This document shows positions 49,431-59,192 of a stretch of DNA of 64,000 nt, piece by piece; the stretch's first letter is position 1; each line of letters opens with the position of its first letter. The position numbers were made by a program, and so were the translations under genes. This DNA is from Thermomonas sp. (GTDB taxonomy: Bacteria > Pseudomonadota > Gammaproteobacteria > Xanthomonadales > Xanthomonadaceae). The notes below the pieces were generated by a model. The model was not told where the DNA came from, made no database searches, and worked only from the letters and a program-made list of their open reading frames with translations. The DNA lies in assembly GCF_023953935.1 (NCBI RefSeq), contig NZ_JAMLIW010000004.1, forward strand, positions 62,001-126,000, read 5' to 3'.

Positions 49431-51392
49431 ATGCGGGGTGGTTCGCGTCCGATGCGAGACCAGGCCGCCGAGGCGGCGTTGTTCCAGCGCCGCGCGCTGG
49501 TGGGTTTCCTGCTGGCCGCGCTCGGGCTGCTGGCGCTGGGAGGCTGGTATTTCCGTCTGCAGGTGCTTCAGCACGACACCTACGCCGCCCGCTCCGAGGC
49601 CAACCGCGTGCGGCTGGTGCCGGTGGCGCCGGCGCGCGGCCTGATTTACGACCGCAACGGCAAGATCCTTGCCGACAACGTCGCGGCGTGGCGGCTGGAG
49701 GCCATTCCCGAGCGCGCCGGCGATGGCGCGGTGCTGCTGGGCAAGCTGCGCGGCATCATCGCGCTCGACCCCGACCAGCAGCAGCGGTTCCTGCGCGAGT
49801 ACCGCAGCAGCCGGCCGTTTCGTCCGGTGACCTTGAAGCTGCGGATCACCGAGGCGGAGGCGGCGCGCTTCGTGGTCGATCGCTGGCGCCTGCCCGGGGT
49901 CGAACTGGTGCCCTATCTCGAACGCGTCTATCCGTACGGCGCGCTGCTGGCGCACGTGGTCGGCTATGTCGGCCGGGTTGACGAGCGCGACCAGGCCGAG
50001 ATGGGCGACGTTGCCGGTGTCTATACCCACGCCGGCAAGACCGGGATCGAGCGCTATTACGAATCCCGGCTGCGCGGACGGCCCGGCTACCGGCGGATGG
50101 AAACCAACGTCGCCGGGCGCACCGTGCGCACGCTGGATACGGTCCCGGCCACCGCGGGCACCGACCTGAAGCTGTCGATCGACATCGACCTGCAGCGGGC
50201 GATGACCGACGCCTTCGGTGAGCTTGAAGGTTCGGCGGTGGCGCTGGATCCGCGCACGGGTGAAATCCTGGCCATGGTCAGCCTGCCCAGCTTCGACCCC
50301 AACCTGTTCGTCAACGGCATCAGCCATGCCGCCTTCAAGGCGCTGAACGAAAACCCCTCGCGCCCGCAGTTCAACCGCATCGTGCTGGGCGGGGTGGCAC
50401 CGGGATCCACGGTCAAGCCCTTCCTCGGCCTGGCCGGGCTCGACAGCGGCGTGCGCCGGGCGGAGGACAAGATCCTGTCCACCGGCATGTTCTACCTGCC
50501 GGGGCAACGCCGCGGCTATGGGGACTCCCACCGCGGTGGCCACGGCTGGACCGACCTGCGCAAGTCGATCGCGCAGTCGGTCAATACCTACTACTACAAG
50601 CTGGCCCTGGACATGGGCATCGACCGGCTCGACGAGTACATGGGGCATTACGGCTTCGGTCGGCCCACCGGCATCGATCTGGCGGGCGAGATCGGCGGCA
50701 TCCTGCCATCGCCGGCGTGGAAGGCGAAAAATGCGCCCAAGCAGGGCCGGTGGTATCCCGGCGATACCGTCATCACCGGGATCGGGCAGGGGTTCTGGAA
50801 CGTCACCCCGCTGCAGTTGGCCAAGGCCACCGGCGGCATCGCGACCGGCTGGCTGCACGTGCCGCATCTGGTGATGGATACCCGCGCCCGCTTCGATGCG
50901 CCGTGGACGCCGGTGCCGGCCAAGCCGGCCGAGCGCATGAGCAACAGCCCGGCGCATCTGCAGGCGGTGCGCGAAGGCATGATCGAAACCATCCACGGCT
51001 ATGGCACCGCCACCAACATCCGCCCCGGCCTGACCTACCTGATGGCCGGCAAAACCGGTACGGCGCAGGTGGTCAGCCGTCGCAGCGCGGCGGCGCTCAA
51101 TCCGCGCAGCCTGCCCATGCACCTGCGCCACCGGGCGCTGTTCATCGCCTTCGCGCCGGCCGACGCGCCGCGGATCGCGATTGCAGTCGCGATCGAAGGC
51201 GGCGGCTACGGCGCATCGACGGCGGCGCCGATTGCACGCAAGGTGGCCGATGCCTGGCTGGTGGGCCGGAAGATCGAACCCGCCGCCGCAGCGCTGCCGA
51301 CCGCGGTGACGGAAACGCCGCGCCCGGATTTTTCCAACGTCGTCGGCAGTGCGGATGCCCAGCGCGATGCGGCGGGGGCGAGCCGGCCATGA
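49431..51392 (+). CDS. mrdA: Penicillin-binding protein 2 (elongation transpeptidase)
   Basis: 653 aa. One membrane helix near residues 24-44, a dimerisation domain with APARGLIYDRNGKILADN, then the transpeptidase domain: nucleophile Ser326 in PGSTVKP, SVN motif in SIAQSVNTYYYKLA, and KTGTAQVV. It cross-links lateral-wall murein together with RodA. An in-frame ATG seven codons later is also possible. It overlaps rodA (ATGA). Confidence 0.97.
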   Translation: MRGGSRPMRDQAAEAALFQRRALVGFLLAALGLLALGGWYFRLQVLQHDTYAARSEANRVRLVPVAPARGLIYDRNGKILADNVAAWRLEAIPERAGDGAVLLGKLRGIIALDPDQQQRFLREYRSSRPFRPVTLKLRITEAEAARFVVDRWRLPGVELVPYLERVYPYGALLAHVVGYVGRVDERDQAEMGDVAGVYTHAGKTGIERYYESRLRGRPGYRRMETNVAGRTVRTLDTVPATAGTDLKLSIDIDLQRAMTDAFGELEGSAVALDPRTGEILAMVSLPSFDPNLFVNGISHAAFKALNENPSRPQFNRIVLGGVAPGSTVKPFLGLAGLDSGVRRAEDKILSTGMFYLPGQRRGYGDSHRGGHGWTDLRKSIAQSVNTYYYKLALDMGIDRLDEYMGHYGFGRPTGIDLAGEIGGILPSPAWKAKNAPKQGRWYPGDTVITGIGQGFWNVTPLQLAKATGGIATGWLHVPHLVMDTRARFDAPWTPVPAKPAERMSNSPAHLQAVREGMIETIHGYGTATNIRPGLTYLMAGKTGTAQVVSRRSAAALNPRSLPMHLRHRALFIAFAPADAPRIAIAVAIEGGGYGASTAAPIARKVADAWLVGRKIEPAAAALPTAVTETPRPDFSNVVGSADAQRDAAGASRP

Positions 51393-52519
51393 AATACCTG
51401 CTCCGTTTTTTGCGGGATCTGCTCGAGCGCTTCGCCCGCAGCCTCGACCTGCCGCTGCTGGCGGCATTGGCGGTGCTGATGGGGGTTGGTTTGGCCACCC
51501 AGTACAGTGCCAGCGGTGAGTCACTGCGCGGGGTGGCGATGCAGGGCGCCTTCTTCGGCGTCGGCCTGGTGGCGCTGTGGGCGGCCTCGCGGGCACCGGC
51601 GCGGCTGCTCAAGCAGGCCACCCCGGCACTGTTCCTGCTCTCGCTCATTCCGATGGTGCTGGTGCTGTTCATCGGCGGCGGCAAGTACGGCAACCATTGG
51701 ATCAAGCTCGGTTTCTTCAACGTGCAGCCGTCGGAACTGTGCAAACTCAGCCTGCCGATGATGCTGGCCTGGCAGTTCGATCGGCATGCCCTGCCGCCGC
51801 GCTTCGGCGTGCTGCTCAAGGCGCTGGTGATCATTTCGGTCCCGGTCGGGCTGACCCTGCTCCAGCATGACCTGGGCACTGCGGTGCTGGTGCTGGCCAC
51901 CGGCATCTTCGTGCTGTTTCTGGCCGGCACCTCGTGGTGGTGGTGGGGCGCGGCCGGCGCGCTGGGCGGCGGTGGTTTCGCGCTGGCGATGTTCGCGCCG
52001 ATCACGTGGTTCTCGTTCCTGCGCCCGTATCAGGTCAACCGGATCCTGACCTTCCGCAATCCCGAGAACGATCCGATGGGCGCGGGCTGGAACATCCTGC
52101 AATCGCAGATTGCCATTGGCGGCGGCGGCCTGACTGGCAAGGGCTGGGGGCAGGGCACGCAGTCGCATTTGAACTACCTGCCCGAACACACCACCGATTT
52201 CGCGTTTTCGGTGCTGGCGGAGGATTTCGGCTGGCTGGGCGTTGCCGGTGTGCTGGCGCTGTACCTGTTCCTGATCGCCCGCTGCCTGTGGATCGCCGCC
52301 GATGCCCGGGACCCGTTCTCGCGTCTGGTTGCAGGCACGGTGGGCCTGTCCTTGTTCGCCTACGTGCTGGTCAACGGCGCCATGATCTCCGGCCTGCTGC
52401 CGGTGGTGGGCGTGCCGATGCCGCTGCTCAGCTACGGCGGCACCTCGGCCGTCACCCTGTTGCTGGGCTTTGGCGTGGTGATGGCGCTCAAGCAAAAACG
52501 GCATGGCCAGCGCGGCTGA
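51389..52519 (+). CDS. rodA: Peptidoglycan glycosyltransferase RodA
   Basis: 376 aa from the ATG at 51389, with 10 predicted helices. SEDS-family motifs are KYGNHWIKLGFFNVQPSELCK, QHDLGTAVLVLATGIFVLF, QSQIAIGGGGLTGKGWGQGT and LLSYGGTSAVTLLLGFGVVM. It polymerises lipid II as partner of PBP2. Followed by a 107-bp gap and a diguanylate-cyclase gene. Confidence 0.97.
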   Translation: MKYLLRFLRDLLERFARSLDLPLLAALAVLMGVGLATQYSASGESLRGVAMQGAFFGVGLVALWAASRAPARLLKQATPALFLLSLIPMVLVLFIGGGKYGNHWIKLGFFNVQPSELCKLSLPMMLAWQFDRHALPPRFGVLLKALVIISVPVGLTLLQHDLGTAVLVLATGIFVLFLAGTSWWWWGAAGALGGGGFALAMFAPITWFSFLRPYQVNRILTFRNPENDPMGAGWNILQSQIAIGGGGLTGKGWGQGTQSHLNYLPEHTTDFAFSVLAEDFGWLGVAGVLALYLFLIARCLWIAADARDPFSRLVAGTVGLSLFAYVLVNGAMISGLLPVVGVPMPLLSYGGTSAVTLLLGFGVVMALKQKRHGQRG

Positions 52520-52626
52520 GGCAGGGAGGGTCGGTCCGCGCCGCTTCCGCCACGGCAACTTGTGGTAGCGTCCGAAGGTTCAGGGCGACCGCAGTGGCCG
52601 AGGGTGGGTTCGGGAGCAGCAAGGCC

Positions 52627-53904
52627 ATGCAGTCGGAAGCATCCATCATCACGACGACCCTGACCCAGGTGGTGGCGCTGGCCGGTGGTCTGGGCTGCCT
52701 GGGCTGGCTCCTGCTCGGCTTCCCCGGCAAGTTGTCGCACGCGACGGCGCTGCGCTTTGCGCTTGCCAATCTGCTGCTGGTGGTGGGCGTTCTGCTGGTC
52801 CTGCGGCGCAGCGACGACGTCACGCCGTTGGCGTTCTGGATGGACTACTGGGCGGCGGACGTGCTGCTGATCGTCGGGATCGCGTGTTTTCGCGACGGCG
52901 TCAACGGCCTGCTGCGGCTGCCGTCGAGCCGCCGCGAGACCCTGCTGGTCGTGGCAGCCTTCGCGCTGGTCTTGGCCCTGATTCCGTATCCGGATGTCAC
53001 GATCCGCAAGCGCGGGATCCTGTTCTCGATCACCCTGGCCTTGCTGGTGTTCCGTATCGCCGGCGACTGCCTGCGTCAGGGCGATGGCCAGATCGCGCGG
53101 CTGCCGCTGCGGATCGTGGCGACGGTGTTTGCGGCGCTGGGACTGGCGCTGAGCGTGCGCGGCCTGGGGCTGGCGTTCTGGCCGGAAACGGCGGTGCAGC
53201 TGGAATCGACCTCGGTCGGCGGCTCGATCCCGTTCCTGTGGACGGCGGTGACGGCGTTGCTGGCCACCAACAATGCGCTGGCGGGCCTGGTCGTTGCCGG
53301 GCTGCTGCAGAAGATCCAGCACCTGGCGACCCATGACACCCTGACCGGCTGCCTCAATCGCCGCGCTCTGGATGAGCGTCTGCGTGGCGCGGAGGAGCGC
53401 AGCCGGCGCGGCGGCGGGACGTTCGGTGTGGTGATGTTCGACATCGACCACTTCAAGCGCATCAACGATCGCCATGGCCATCTGGCCGGGGATGCGGTCC
53501 TGCAATGCGTTGCCGGGATCATGCGCGACCAGCTGCGCGACCGGGGCGTGATCGGGCGCTGGGGCGGCGAAGAGTTCCTGATCCTGCTGGACGGCGCCGA
53601 CGCCGAATCGGCGCTGGCGACGGCGCAGCGGCTGCAATCGGCGCTGGCGACGACCGTGTGGCAGTGGAAGGGAGAATCGGTGCCCCTGGCCGCCAGTTTT
53701 GCCTCGGATGCGGCGGTGGCGGGGCGCATCGACCTGCAGGCGCTGGACCGCGCCTTGTATCGCGCCAAGGCCGCGGGCCGGAATTGCGTGGTGGCGGTCG
53801 AACGCGCAGCGCCGGCGGTCGCCGCCATGTCGCCCGCGCCGGCGGTCACGGAGTGCTGCATCGAAGTCCCGCCTCCGGCGGAAGGCCCGAAAACGGCATC
53901 CTGA
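52627..53904 (+). CDS. Membrane diguanylate cyclase (GGDEF)
   Basis: 425 aa from the ATG at 52627. The first 235 residues are hydrophobic, about 7 helices. The GGDEF domain follows: THDTLTGCLNRRALDERL, MFDIDHFKRINDRHGHLAGD and the active site RWGGEEFLILL. The four residues at the I-site position are RDRG, not RxxD, so product inhibition there is unlikely. It makes cyclic di-GMP. It lies between rodA and mltB, in the murein cluster. C-terminal 40 residues are Pro/Ala-rich. Confidence 0.93.
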   Translation: MQSEASIITTTLTQVVALAGGLGCLGWLLLGFPGKLSHATALRFALANLLLVVGVLLVLRRSDDVTPLAFWMDYWAADVLLIVGIACFRDGVNGLLRLPSSRRETLLVVAAFALVLALIPYPDVTIRKRGILFSITLALLVFRIAGDCLRQGDGQIARLPLRIVATVFAALGLALSVRGLGLAFWPETAVQLESTSVGGSIPFLWTAVTALLATNNALAGLVVAGLLQKIQHLATHDTLTGCLNRRALDERLRGAEERSRRGGGTFGVVMFDIDHFKRINDRHGHLAGDAVLQCVAGIMRDQLRDRGVIGRWGGEEFLILLDGADAESALATAQRLQSALATTVWQWKGESVPLAASFASDAAVAGRIDLQALDRALYRAKAAGRNCVVAVERAAPAVAAMSPAPAVTECCIEVPPPAEGPKTAS

Positions 53905-53990
53905 GCGGAGCGCCTGGGTGCGGGCGGTCAGCGCGCGATGGTTGTGCGGCCACGGGCACTTGCGCGCGCTGCGTGCTACCCTGCGCGCGG

Positions 53991-55121
53991 ATGATCCGCC
54001 GCGTCCTGCCCTGTGTCGTCGTGTTCGCCCTGGCGGCGTGCGCGGCGCCCTCACCCAAGCCGGCTCCCGAGGTCGCGGCAGGGGTCGCTGCACCTGCACC
54101 CGCCGTGCCGGCACCGCCTGCGGCAACGCCGGAACCCGTCAGCGCGGCGCATGTCCGCGGGTTGGACGCCGCCCGCGCCGACTTCGTGCGCACGACGGCG
54201 CAGCGCTTTGGCATACCCGCGGCCGAGATCGAGGCGGTGCTGGCGCGGGCGCAGATCCGCGAACCCATCATCAAGGCGATGTCGCGGCCCGCGGAAGCCA
54301 AGCCGTGGCGCGATTACCGCCCGATCTTCATCCAGCCGGCACGGATCGACGGCGGGCGCGCCTTCCTGGCGGCACACCGCGATGCCCTGCAACGCGCCGA
54401 GCGCCAGTATGGCGTGCCGGCGGAAATCATCACTGCCATTCTCGGCGTGGAAACCGGCTACGGCGCCAACAAGGGCAGCTGGCCGGTGGTGGACGCGCTG
54501 TATACGCTGGCGTTTGCCTACCCGCGCAGCGGCGACCCGGCGCGGGTGGCCTACGAAGACAGGCGCGAGGCGTTTTTCCGCGATGAACTGGCCCAGTTGT
54601 TTGCGCTGGGCAAGGAAGAACACCTCGACATCACCACGCTGAAAGGCAGCTATGCCGGGGCGATGGGCTGGGGCCAGTTCATGCCGTCGAGCTACCGCCA
54701 GTACGCGGTCGATGGCGATGGCGATGGCCGTCGCGATTTGTTCAATGATCTCGATGACGTGATCGCTTCGGTGGCCAACTACTTTGCTCTGAAGGGGCAA
54801 TGGCAGCGCGGCGGGCCGGTGATGGTGCGGGCCGTGCGCGGTCCCGGGGCGCAGGATTTCGCCAATCCGGGCAATGCCGTCACCCTCGACCAGACCCTGG
54901 CCGCGCTGGCCGCGCTCGATTACCGACCGGCGATGGCGCTGACCTTGCCGGCCACGACGCCGCTGACCCTGATCACCCTCGACGGTGCCGCCGGCCCCGA
55001 ATACTGGATCGTCTTCAACGACTTCAAGGCGATCACCACCTACAACATCTCGCGGCACTACGCGACCGCGGTCTACCAGCTGTCCGAATTGATCGCCGGA
55101 CGCGGTGGAGACGCCGGGTGA
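53991..55121 (+). CDS. mltB: Membrane-bound lytic murein transglycosylase B
   Basis: 376 aa from the ATG at 53991. Lipobox LAAC near residues 14-17 makes it a lipoprotein; a Pro/Ala linker follows. The SLT-type domain has the catalytic Glu in ILGVETGYGANKG, with AMGWGQFMPSSYRQYAVDGD and DAIASVANYF-like ASVANYFALKGQW. It cleaves glycan strands to 1,6-anhydro ends. It overlaps rlpA by 4 bp. Confidence 0.95.
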   Translation: MIRRVLPCVVVFALAACAAPSPKPAPEVAAGVAAPAPAVPAPPAATPEPVSAAHVRGLDAARADFVRTTAQRFGIPAAEIEAVLARAQIREPIIKAMSRPAEAKPWRDYRPIFIQPARIDGGRAFLAAHRDALQRAERQYGVPAEIITAILGVETGYGANKGSWPVVDALYTLAFAYPRSGDPARVAYEDRREAFFRDELAQLFALGKEEHLDITTLKGSYAGAMGWGQFMPSSYRQYAVDGDGDGRRDLFNDLDDVIASVANYFALKGQWQRGGPVMVRAVRGPGAQDFANPGNAVTLDQTLAALAALDYRPAMALTLPATTPLTLITLDGAAGPEYWIVFNDFKAITTYNISRHYATAVYQLSELIAGRGGDAG

Positions 55122-56533
55122 GCGGCCGCCGGCTGCTGCTGGCCACGCTGCCGCTGGTGCTGGCGGCCTGCGCCACGACCGGCAACCGGACGGCATCCAC
55201 CCCGGCTCCCGCACCGGCCCCGAACCTGCCGGCCGCCGCGGCGACAGCGCCGCCAGAGGCGCTCCGGACATCGCCGTATGCCCCGGCCCAGGAAGACCCG
55301 AGCAAGCGCGGGGACTATGTTGCCGGTGGCCTGTTCCGTCCCGGCGAGGCGGATACGGTGCCGGCCGAAATCCCCGACGTCGATGCGATCCCGGAACCGG
55401 AAGTGCGCGAGGAGCCGCGCGCGCGCACCGGCAACCGCGACTACGTGGTGCTCGGTCGCCGTTATCGGGTAATGGACGATGCCGAAGGCTATGTCGAAGA
55501 GGGCAATGCTTCGTATTACGGCAGGAAATTCCACGGTCGCCGGACCTCCAGTTCGGAGGTGTACGACATGTACGCCTTCACCGCCGCGCACCGCACCCTG
55601 CCGCTGCCCAGCTTCGCGCGCGTCACCAATCTCGCCAACGGCCGTTCGATCATCGTCCGCGTCAACGACCGCGGGCCGTTCCATTCCGATCGGATCATCG
55701 ACCTGAGCTATGCCGCCGCGGTCAAACTCGGCTATCGCGAGCGCGGCACCGCCCGGGTGCGGGTGGAGGCGTTGACGCCCGACGACATGGCTGCGGACGT
55801 GGCCGCACGCCGGTCGACTGCACCACCGGCACCGCCCCCCGCACCCGCGCCTGCGCCTGCGCCCGCGCCAACCGCGCTGGATCGACTGGTGTCCGACCTG
55901 CCGCCGGTGGCGGCAACGGACGCCGCGCCGCGGCCACCGGAACCGGCAGCAGCTTCGGCGGCGGCCCAAGTGACGCCGTCGCCGGCTGCGGGGAGTGCGA
56001 CGCCCAACGGCAACCGCTTCTACATGCAGCAAGGGGGGCGCAACATGACGGCCGCCGAGTTCGAGGCCTGGATGCACGCCCGCGGCATCCATGTGGCCAC
56101 GGGCCGGCCGAAGCCCGCACCGGCGGCGCCGGACGCAGCGCCGGCAACACCTGCGCTTGTTGCTGCTGCCTCGCCGCCGGCACCGGCACCGGCACCGGCA
56201 CCGGCACCGGCACCGGCACCGGCACCGGCAAACCTGGCCCCTGCGGCTGCGGAAGTCGCGGCTGCCGCCGCCCCGGCGGCCAGCGCGGTGGCCACCGATC
56301 CGGATGCCGTCGTGCTGCAAGTCGCCAGCTTCAGCAGTGAGGAAAACGCCAAGCACGCGCTTTCGGTCCTGCTGCGCGCCGCCGTCACCCGGGCCCGGAT
56401 CCTGGTTGCCACGGTCGGCGGCCGTCAGGTGTGGCGGCTGCGGGTGGGGCCGGTCGATCCCGAAACCGCTCCGGAACTTGCGTCCCGGATCGAAGGTCTG
56501 GGATTGGGTCGGCCGCAGCGTGTCAGCGACTGA
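55118..56533 (+). CDS. rlpA: RlpA septal-ring lipoprotein, DPBB plus SPOR
   Basis: 471 aa from GTG at 55118 (GTGA overlap with the mltB stop). Lipobox LVLAACATTG. The double-psi beta-barrel domain covers about residues 125-215: GNASYYGRKFHGRRTSSSEVY, VTNLANGRSIIVRVNDRGPF, IIDLSYAAAVKLG. A long Ala/Pro linker (about 230-395) holds a hexanucleotide repeat. The C-terminal SPOR domain (about 400-470) starts VVLQVASFSSEENAKHAL and binds denuded murein at the septum. RlpA is a lytic transglycosylase in Pseudomonas. Confidence 0.93.
   Translation: MSGRRLLLATLPLVLAACATTGNRTASTPAPAPAPNLPAAAATAPPEALRTSPYAPAQEDPSKRGDYVAGGLFRPGEADTVPAEIPDVDAIPEPEVREEPRARTGNRDYVVLGRRYRVMDDAEGYVEEGNASYYGRKFHGRRTSSSEVYDMYAFTAAHRTLPLPSFARVTNLANGRSIIVRVNDRGPFHSDRIIDLSYAAAVKLGYRERGTARVRVEALTPDDMAADVAARRSTAPPAPPPAPAPAPAPAPTALDRLVSDLPPVAATDAAPRPPEPAAASAAAQVTPSPAAGSATPNGNRFYMQQGGRNMTAAEFEAWMHARGIHVATGRPKPAPAAPDAAPATPALVAAASPPAPAPAPAPAPAPAPAPANLAPAAAEVAAAAAPAASAVATDPDAVVLQVASFSSEENAKHALSVLLRAAVTRARILVATVGGRQVWRLRVGPVDPETAPELASRIEGLGLGRPQRVSD
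56179..56230 (+). repeat. Hexanucleotide GGCACC repeat in the rlpA linker
   Basis: About nine perfect GGCACC units encode a Pro-Ala run in the linker between the barrel and SPOR domains. Unit number changes would keep the frame and change the linker length. Confidence 0.9.
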
Positions 56534-56574
56534 AGGCCTTGCCGCAAGTCCGGGCACGTGCCGGGCTTGGCGGT

Positions 56575-56604
56575 GCTGAAAAGTCCGGGCTGGACTTTTT
56601 CAGC
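56575..56604 (+). terminator. Hairpin between rlpA and dacC
   Basis: GCTGAAAAGTCC (56575-56586) pairs with GGACTTTTTCAGC (56592-56604) around GGGCT, with the T-run inside the right arm. It lies just upstream of dacC and may end or attenuate transcription. Confidence 0.6.
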
Positions 56605-56669
56605 CTTGTCCTAGAATAGATCCCTGTCCTGCCGGTTCAGGCCCGGCGATCCCGAAGGAGAGTATCCGG

Positions 56670-57899
56670 ATGCGGTTGCGTTCGCTGTCGTTCATCGTGC
56701 TGGCCAGCGCCAGTCTTGCGTTCGGTGCGGGGCTCGCGCCCGGCGCCGGTTTCGCCCAGACCCCGCCCCCGGCGGCGCCCGCGGCGCCCGCGGCGCTCAG
56801 CGACAGCCTGCCGATTCCCGATGCGCCCGCGCCCAAGACCAGCAAGGCCTGGCTGGTCATGGACTACGCGACCGGGCAGATCCTCGCCGGCGAAAACGTC
56901 GACGCTCTGGTCGAGCCGGCCAGCATCACCAAGGTGATGACCAGCTACGTGATCGCCGCCGAAATCGCGGCGGGCAAGATCCACCGCAACGATCCGGTGA
57001 GGATGACCGAACACGCCTGGCGTGAGGGCGGCGCCGGCACCGATGGCAGCTACAGCGGTTTCGAAGTCAACCAGACCGCGCCGCTGGAGCAGATGGAAAT
57101 CGGCATGGTGGTGCAGTCCGGCAACGATGCCGCGATCGCGCTGGCCGAACACGTCGCCGGCAGCGAAGCCGCCTTCGCCCAGCTTATGAACGCCTACGCG
57201 AAGAAGATCGGGATGACCCGCTCCCACTTCGTCAATCCGCACGGGCTGCATGCCGAAGGCCATGTCACCACCGCCCACGACCTGGCCCTGCTCGGGCGGG
57301 CGCTGATCCGCGATTTCCCCGACGCCTACGCCTACAACAGGATCAAGGAATTCACGGTCGGACCGATCACCCAGCCCAACCGCAACCTGCTGCTGTGGCG
57401 CGATCCTTCCGTGGACGGCATCAAGACCGGGCACACCAGCGCCGCCGGCTATTGCCTGATGACGTCGGCCAAGCGCGGCGACCAGCGCCTGATCACGGTG
57501 GTGATGGGCGATGTCAGCGAGAACCAGCGCGCGGTGGATTCGCAGGCCCTGCTCAACTGGGGCTTCCGGTTCTACGAAACCCACCGTCTCTACGAAGCCA
57601 ATCGCGTGCTGGCCTCGCCGAAGGTGTGGAAGGGCGCGGCCGACCTGGTGCGGGTCGGCGTGGCCAGCCCGCTGCTGGTCACCGCACAGCGCGGCAAGTA
57701 TTCGCGGATGAAAGCCAGCATGGAATTGCCGCGTTCGCTCACCGCTCCGATCGCCAAGGGTCAGCGGATCGGGACGGTGAAGGTGACGCTGGACGGCAAG
57801 GTGGTGGCGCAGGCCCCGCTGGTGGCGCTGGACGCGGTCGAGGAGGGCGGCTTCTTCAAGCGCCTCTGGCATGACTTGCTGATGTGGTGGGAGAGTTGA
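56670..57899 (+). CDS. dacC: D-alanyl-D-alanine carboxypeptidase (PBP5/6 type)
   Basis: 409 aa. Signal peptide to about residue 29, then a Pro/Ala linker. Active site: Ser85 in PASITK, Ser150 in QSGNDAA, Lys252 in IKTGHTSAAG. A C-terminal beta domain and an amphipathic end (FFKRLWHDLLMWWES) for membrane attachment are as in PBP5. It trims pentapeptides. Followed by ybeD and lipB as in many gammaproteobacteria. Confidence 0.95.
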   Translation: MRLRSLSFIVLASASLAFGAGLAPGAGFAQTPPPAAPAAPAALSDSLPIPDAPAPKTSKAWLVMDYATGQILAGENVDALVEPASITKVMTSYVIAAEIAAGKIHRNDPVRMTEHAWREGGAGTDGSYSGFEVNQTAPLEQMEIGMVVQSGNDAAIALAEHVAGSEAAFAQLMNAYAKKIGMTRSHFVNPHGLHAEGHVTTAHDLALLGRALIRDFPDAYAYNRIKEFTVGPITQPNRNLLLWRDPSVDGIKTGHTSAAGYCLMTSAKRGDQRLITVVMGDVSENQRAVDSQALLNWGFRFYETHRLYEANRVLASPKVWKGAADLVRVGVASPLLVTAQRGKYSRMKASMELPRSLTAPIAKGQRIGTVKVTLDGKVVAQAPLVALDAVEEGGFFKRLWHDLLMWWES

Positions 57900-57951
57900 G
57901 CGGCACGGCGTGCGGCTTGCGCTGCATGCGATCCGCCCCCATCTGGATGCA

Positions 57952-58233
57952 ATGAACAACCTCCATTCCGACAATCCCGAGCACGGCTTCCAGTTTCCCG
58001 GCGTCTTTCAGCTGGCGGCCATGGGCAGCGCCGACAAACATCTGGAATTCGAACTGCCGCAGCATCTGCAGGCGGCGGGAATCGAAGTCCTGCACGAAAC
58101 CGTGAACTGGCGCCATTCGGCCAACGGCAAGTTCGTGTCGGTGCGGATTTCGTTCCGCGCCGCCACGCGGGGCGACTACGAGCGCGCGCATCAGGCGCTG
58201 CGCGATCATCCGGAAGTGAAGTGGACGCTGTAA
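57952..58233 (+). CDS. ybeD: YbeD/DUF493 family protein
   Basis: 93 aa from the ATG at 57952. Conserved [15 protein letters not shown] and [15 protein letters not shown]; ferredoxin-like regulatory fold of the ACT/DUF493 type. It is the conserved small gene between dacA/C and lipB. Function unknown. Overlaps lipB by 13 bp. Confidence 0.93.
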   Translation: MNNLHSDNPEHGFQFPGVFQLAAMGSADKHLEFELPQHLQAAGIEVLHETVNWRHSANGKFVSVRISFRAATRGDYERAHQALRDHPEVKWTL

Positions 58234-58976
58234 GCGCCGCGTCGGCCTGCCCCGCGCTGGCACCGGGCGCCGGTTCTCGCCCGGACGCGGGTGGCCGGCC
58301 CGCGGCCTGCTTCGATCTCGGCCGCCAGCCCTACCTGCCGGTCTGGCGGGCGATGCAGGCCTTCACCGACGCGCGCGGCGAAACCACGGACGACGAATTG
58401 TGGCTGGTCGAACATGAGCCGGTCTTCACCCTCGGCCAGGCCGGCAAGCCCGAGCATGTGCTGATGCCGGGCGGGATTCCGGTCATCCACGTCGATCGCG
58501 GTGGCCAGGTGACCTACCACGGGCCCGGCCAGATCGTTGCCTATCCGCTGCTTGACCTGAAGCGGCTGAAGATCGGCGTGCGCGAGTACGTGTGCCGGAT
58601 CGAGCAGGCCGTCATAGACACGCTGGACGCATGGAACATCGGTGCCACCCGTCGCGCCGGGGCGCCCGGCGTGTACGTCAATGGCGCCAAGATCGCGGCC
58701 TTGGGCATCCGGGTGCGCCACGGCCGCGCCTTCCACGGGCTGGCGTTCAACATCGCCGGCGAAAGCACGGCCGCGTTCGCGCGCATCAACCCCTGCGGAT
58801 ATGCCGGGTTGCAGGTGGTGGCCATGCAGGACCTGGGCGGGCCGTCTTCACTTGCCGCGGTCAAGCCGGTGCTCAGCGACCATCTGGCACGCCAGTTCGG
58901 CTTCACCCTGCAGCCGCGCGCGGGTCTGCCCGCGGCGCTGGACGCGCTGCGGCACGCGGAGTCGGGGGCCGCCTGA
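58221..58976 (+). CDS. lipB: Octanoyl-[ACP]:protein N-octanoyltransferase
   Basis: 251 aa from GTG at 58221, inside the end of ybeD. It transfers octanoate from ACP to lipoyl domains. Visible are [40 protein letters not shown], the Lys in [15 protein letters not shown] and catalytic Cys in [11 protein letters not shown]. lipA, often next, is not here. Its substrates would include the E2 protein at 35462-36826. Confidence 0.96.
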   Translation: MDAVSAASACPALAPGAGSRPDAGGRPAACFDLGRQPYLPVWRAMQAFTDARGETTDDELWLVEHEPVFTLGQAGKPEHVLMPGGIPVIHVDRGGQVTYHGPGQIVAYPLLDLKRLKIGVREYVCRIEQAVIDTLDAWNIGATRRAGAPGVYVNGAKIAALGIRVRHGRAFHGLAFNIAGESTAAFARINPCGYAGLQVVAMQDLGGPSSLAAVKPVLSDHLARQFGFTLQPRAGLPAALDALRHAESGAA

Positions 58977-59192
58977 AATGGCGTGGATCGTCGCGGGTCG
59001 TGGCCTTTGCGCGGACGCCGCTGCGTTGACCTTGGCTGTCAGGCGCACGTTCACATTTGCCCACGCGTGCCGGATAAAGTGAGAACCGGCGATCGGCGCG
59101 GACTTCCGGCACTGGGCAGGCATCCGGCCGCTCGCCAATCTGGCATTCCAACAAGAACTCCTTGCAGCGGCGCGCCACGCCGCGGAGACACG

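Noticed and set aside
48876-51596. Minus-strand open frame of about 900 codons
   Set aside because: Antisense to mreC, mreD and mrdA; a by-product of GC codon bias.
57900-59192. Expected lipA gene after lipB
   Set aside because: The next gene is the S41 protease; no radical-SAM Cys motif is visible, so lipA must be elsewhere.
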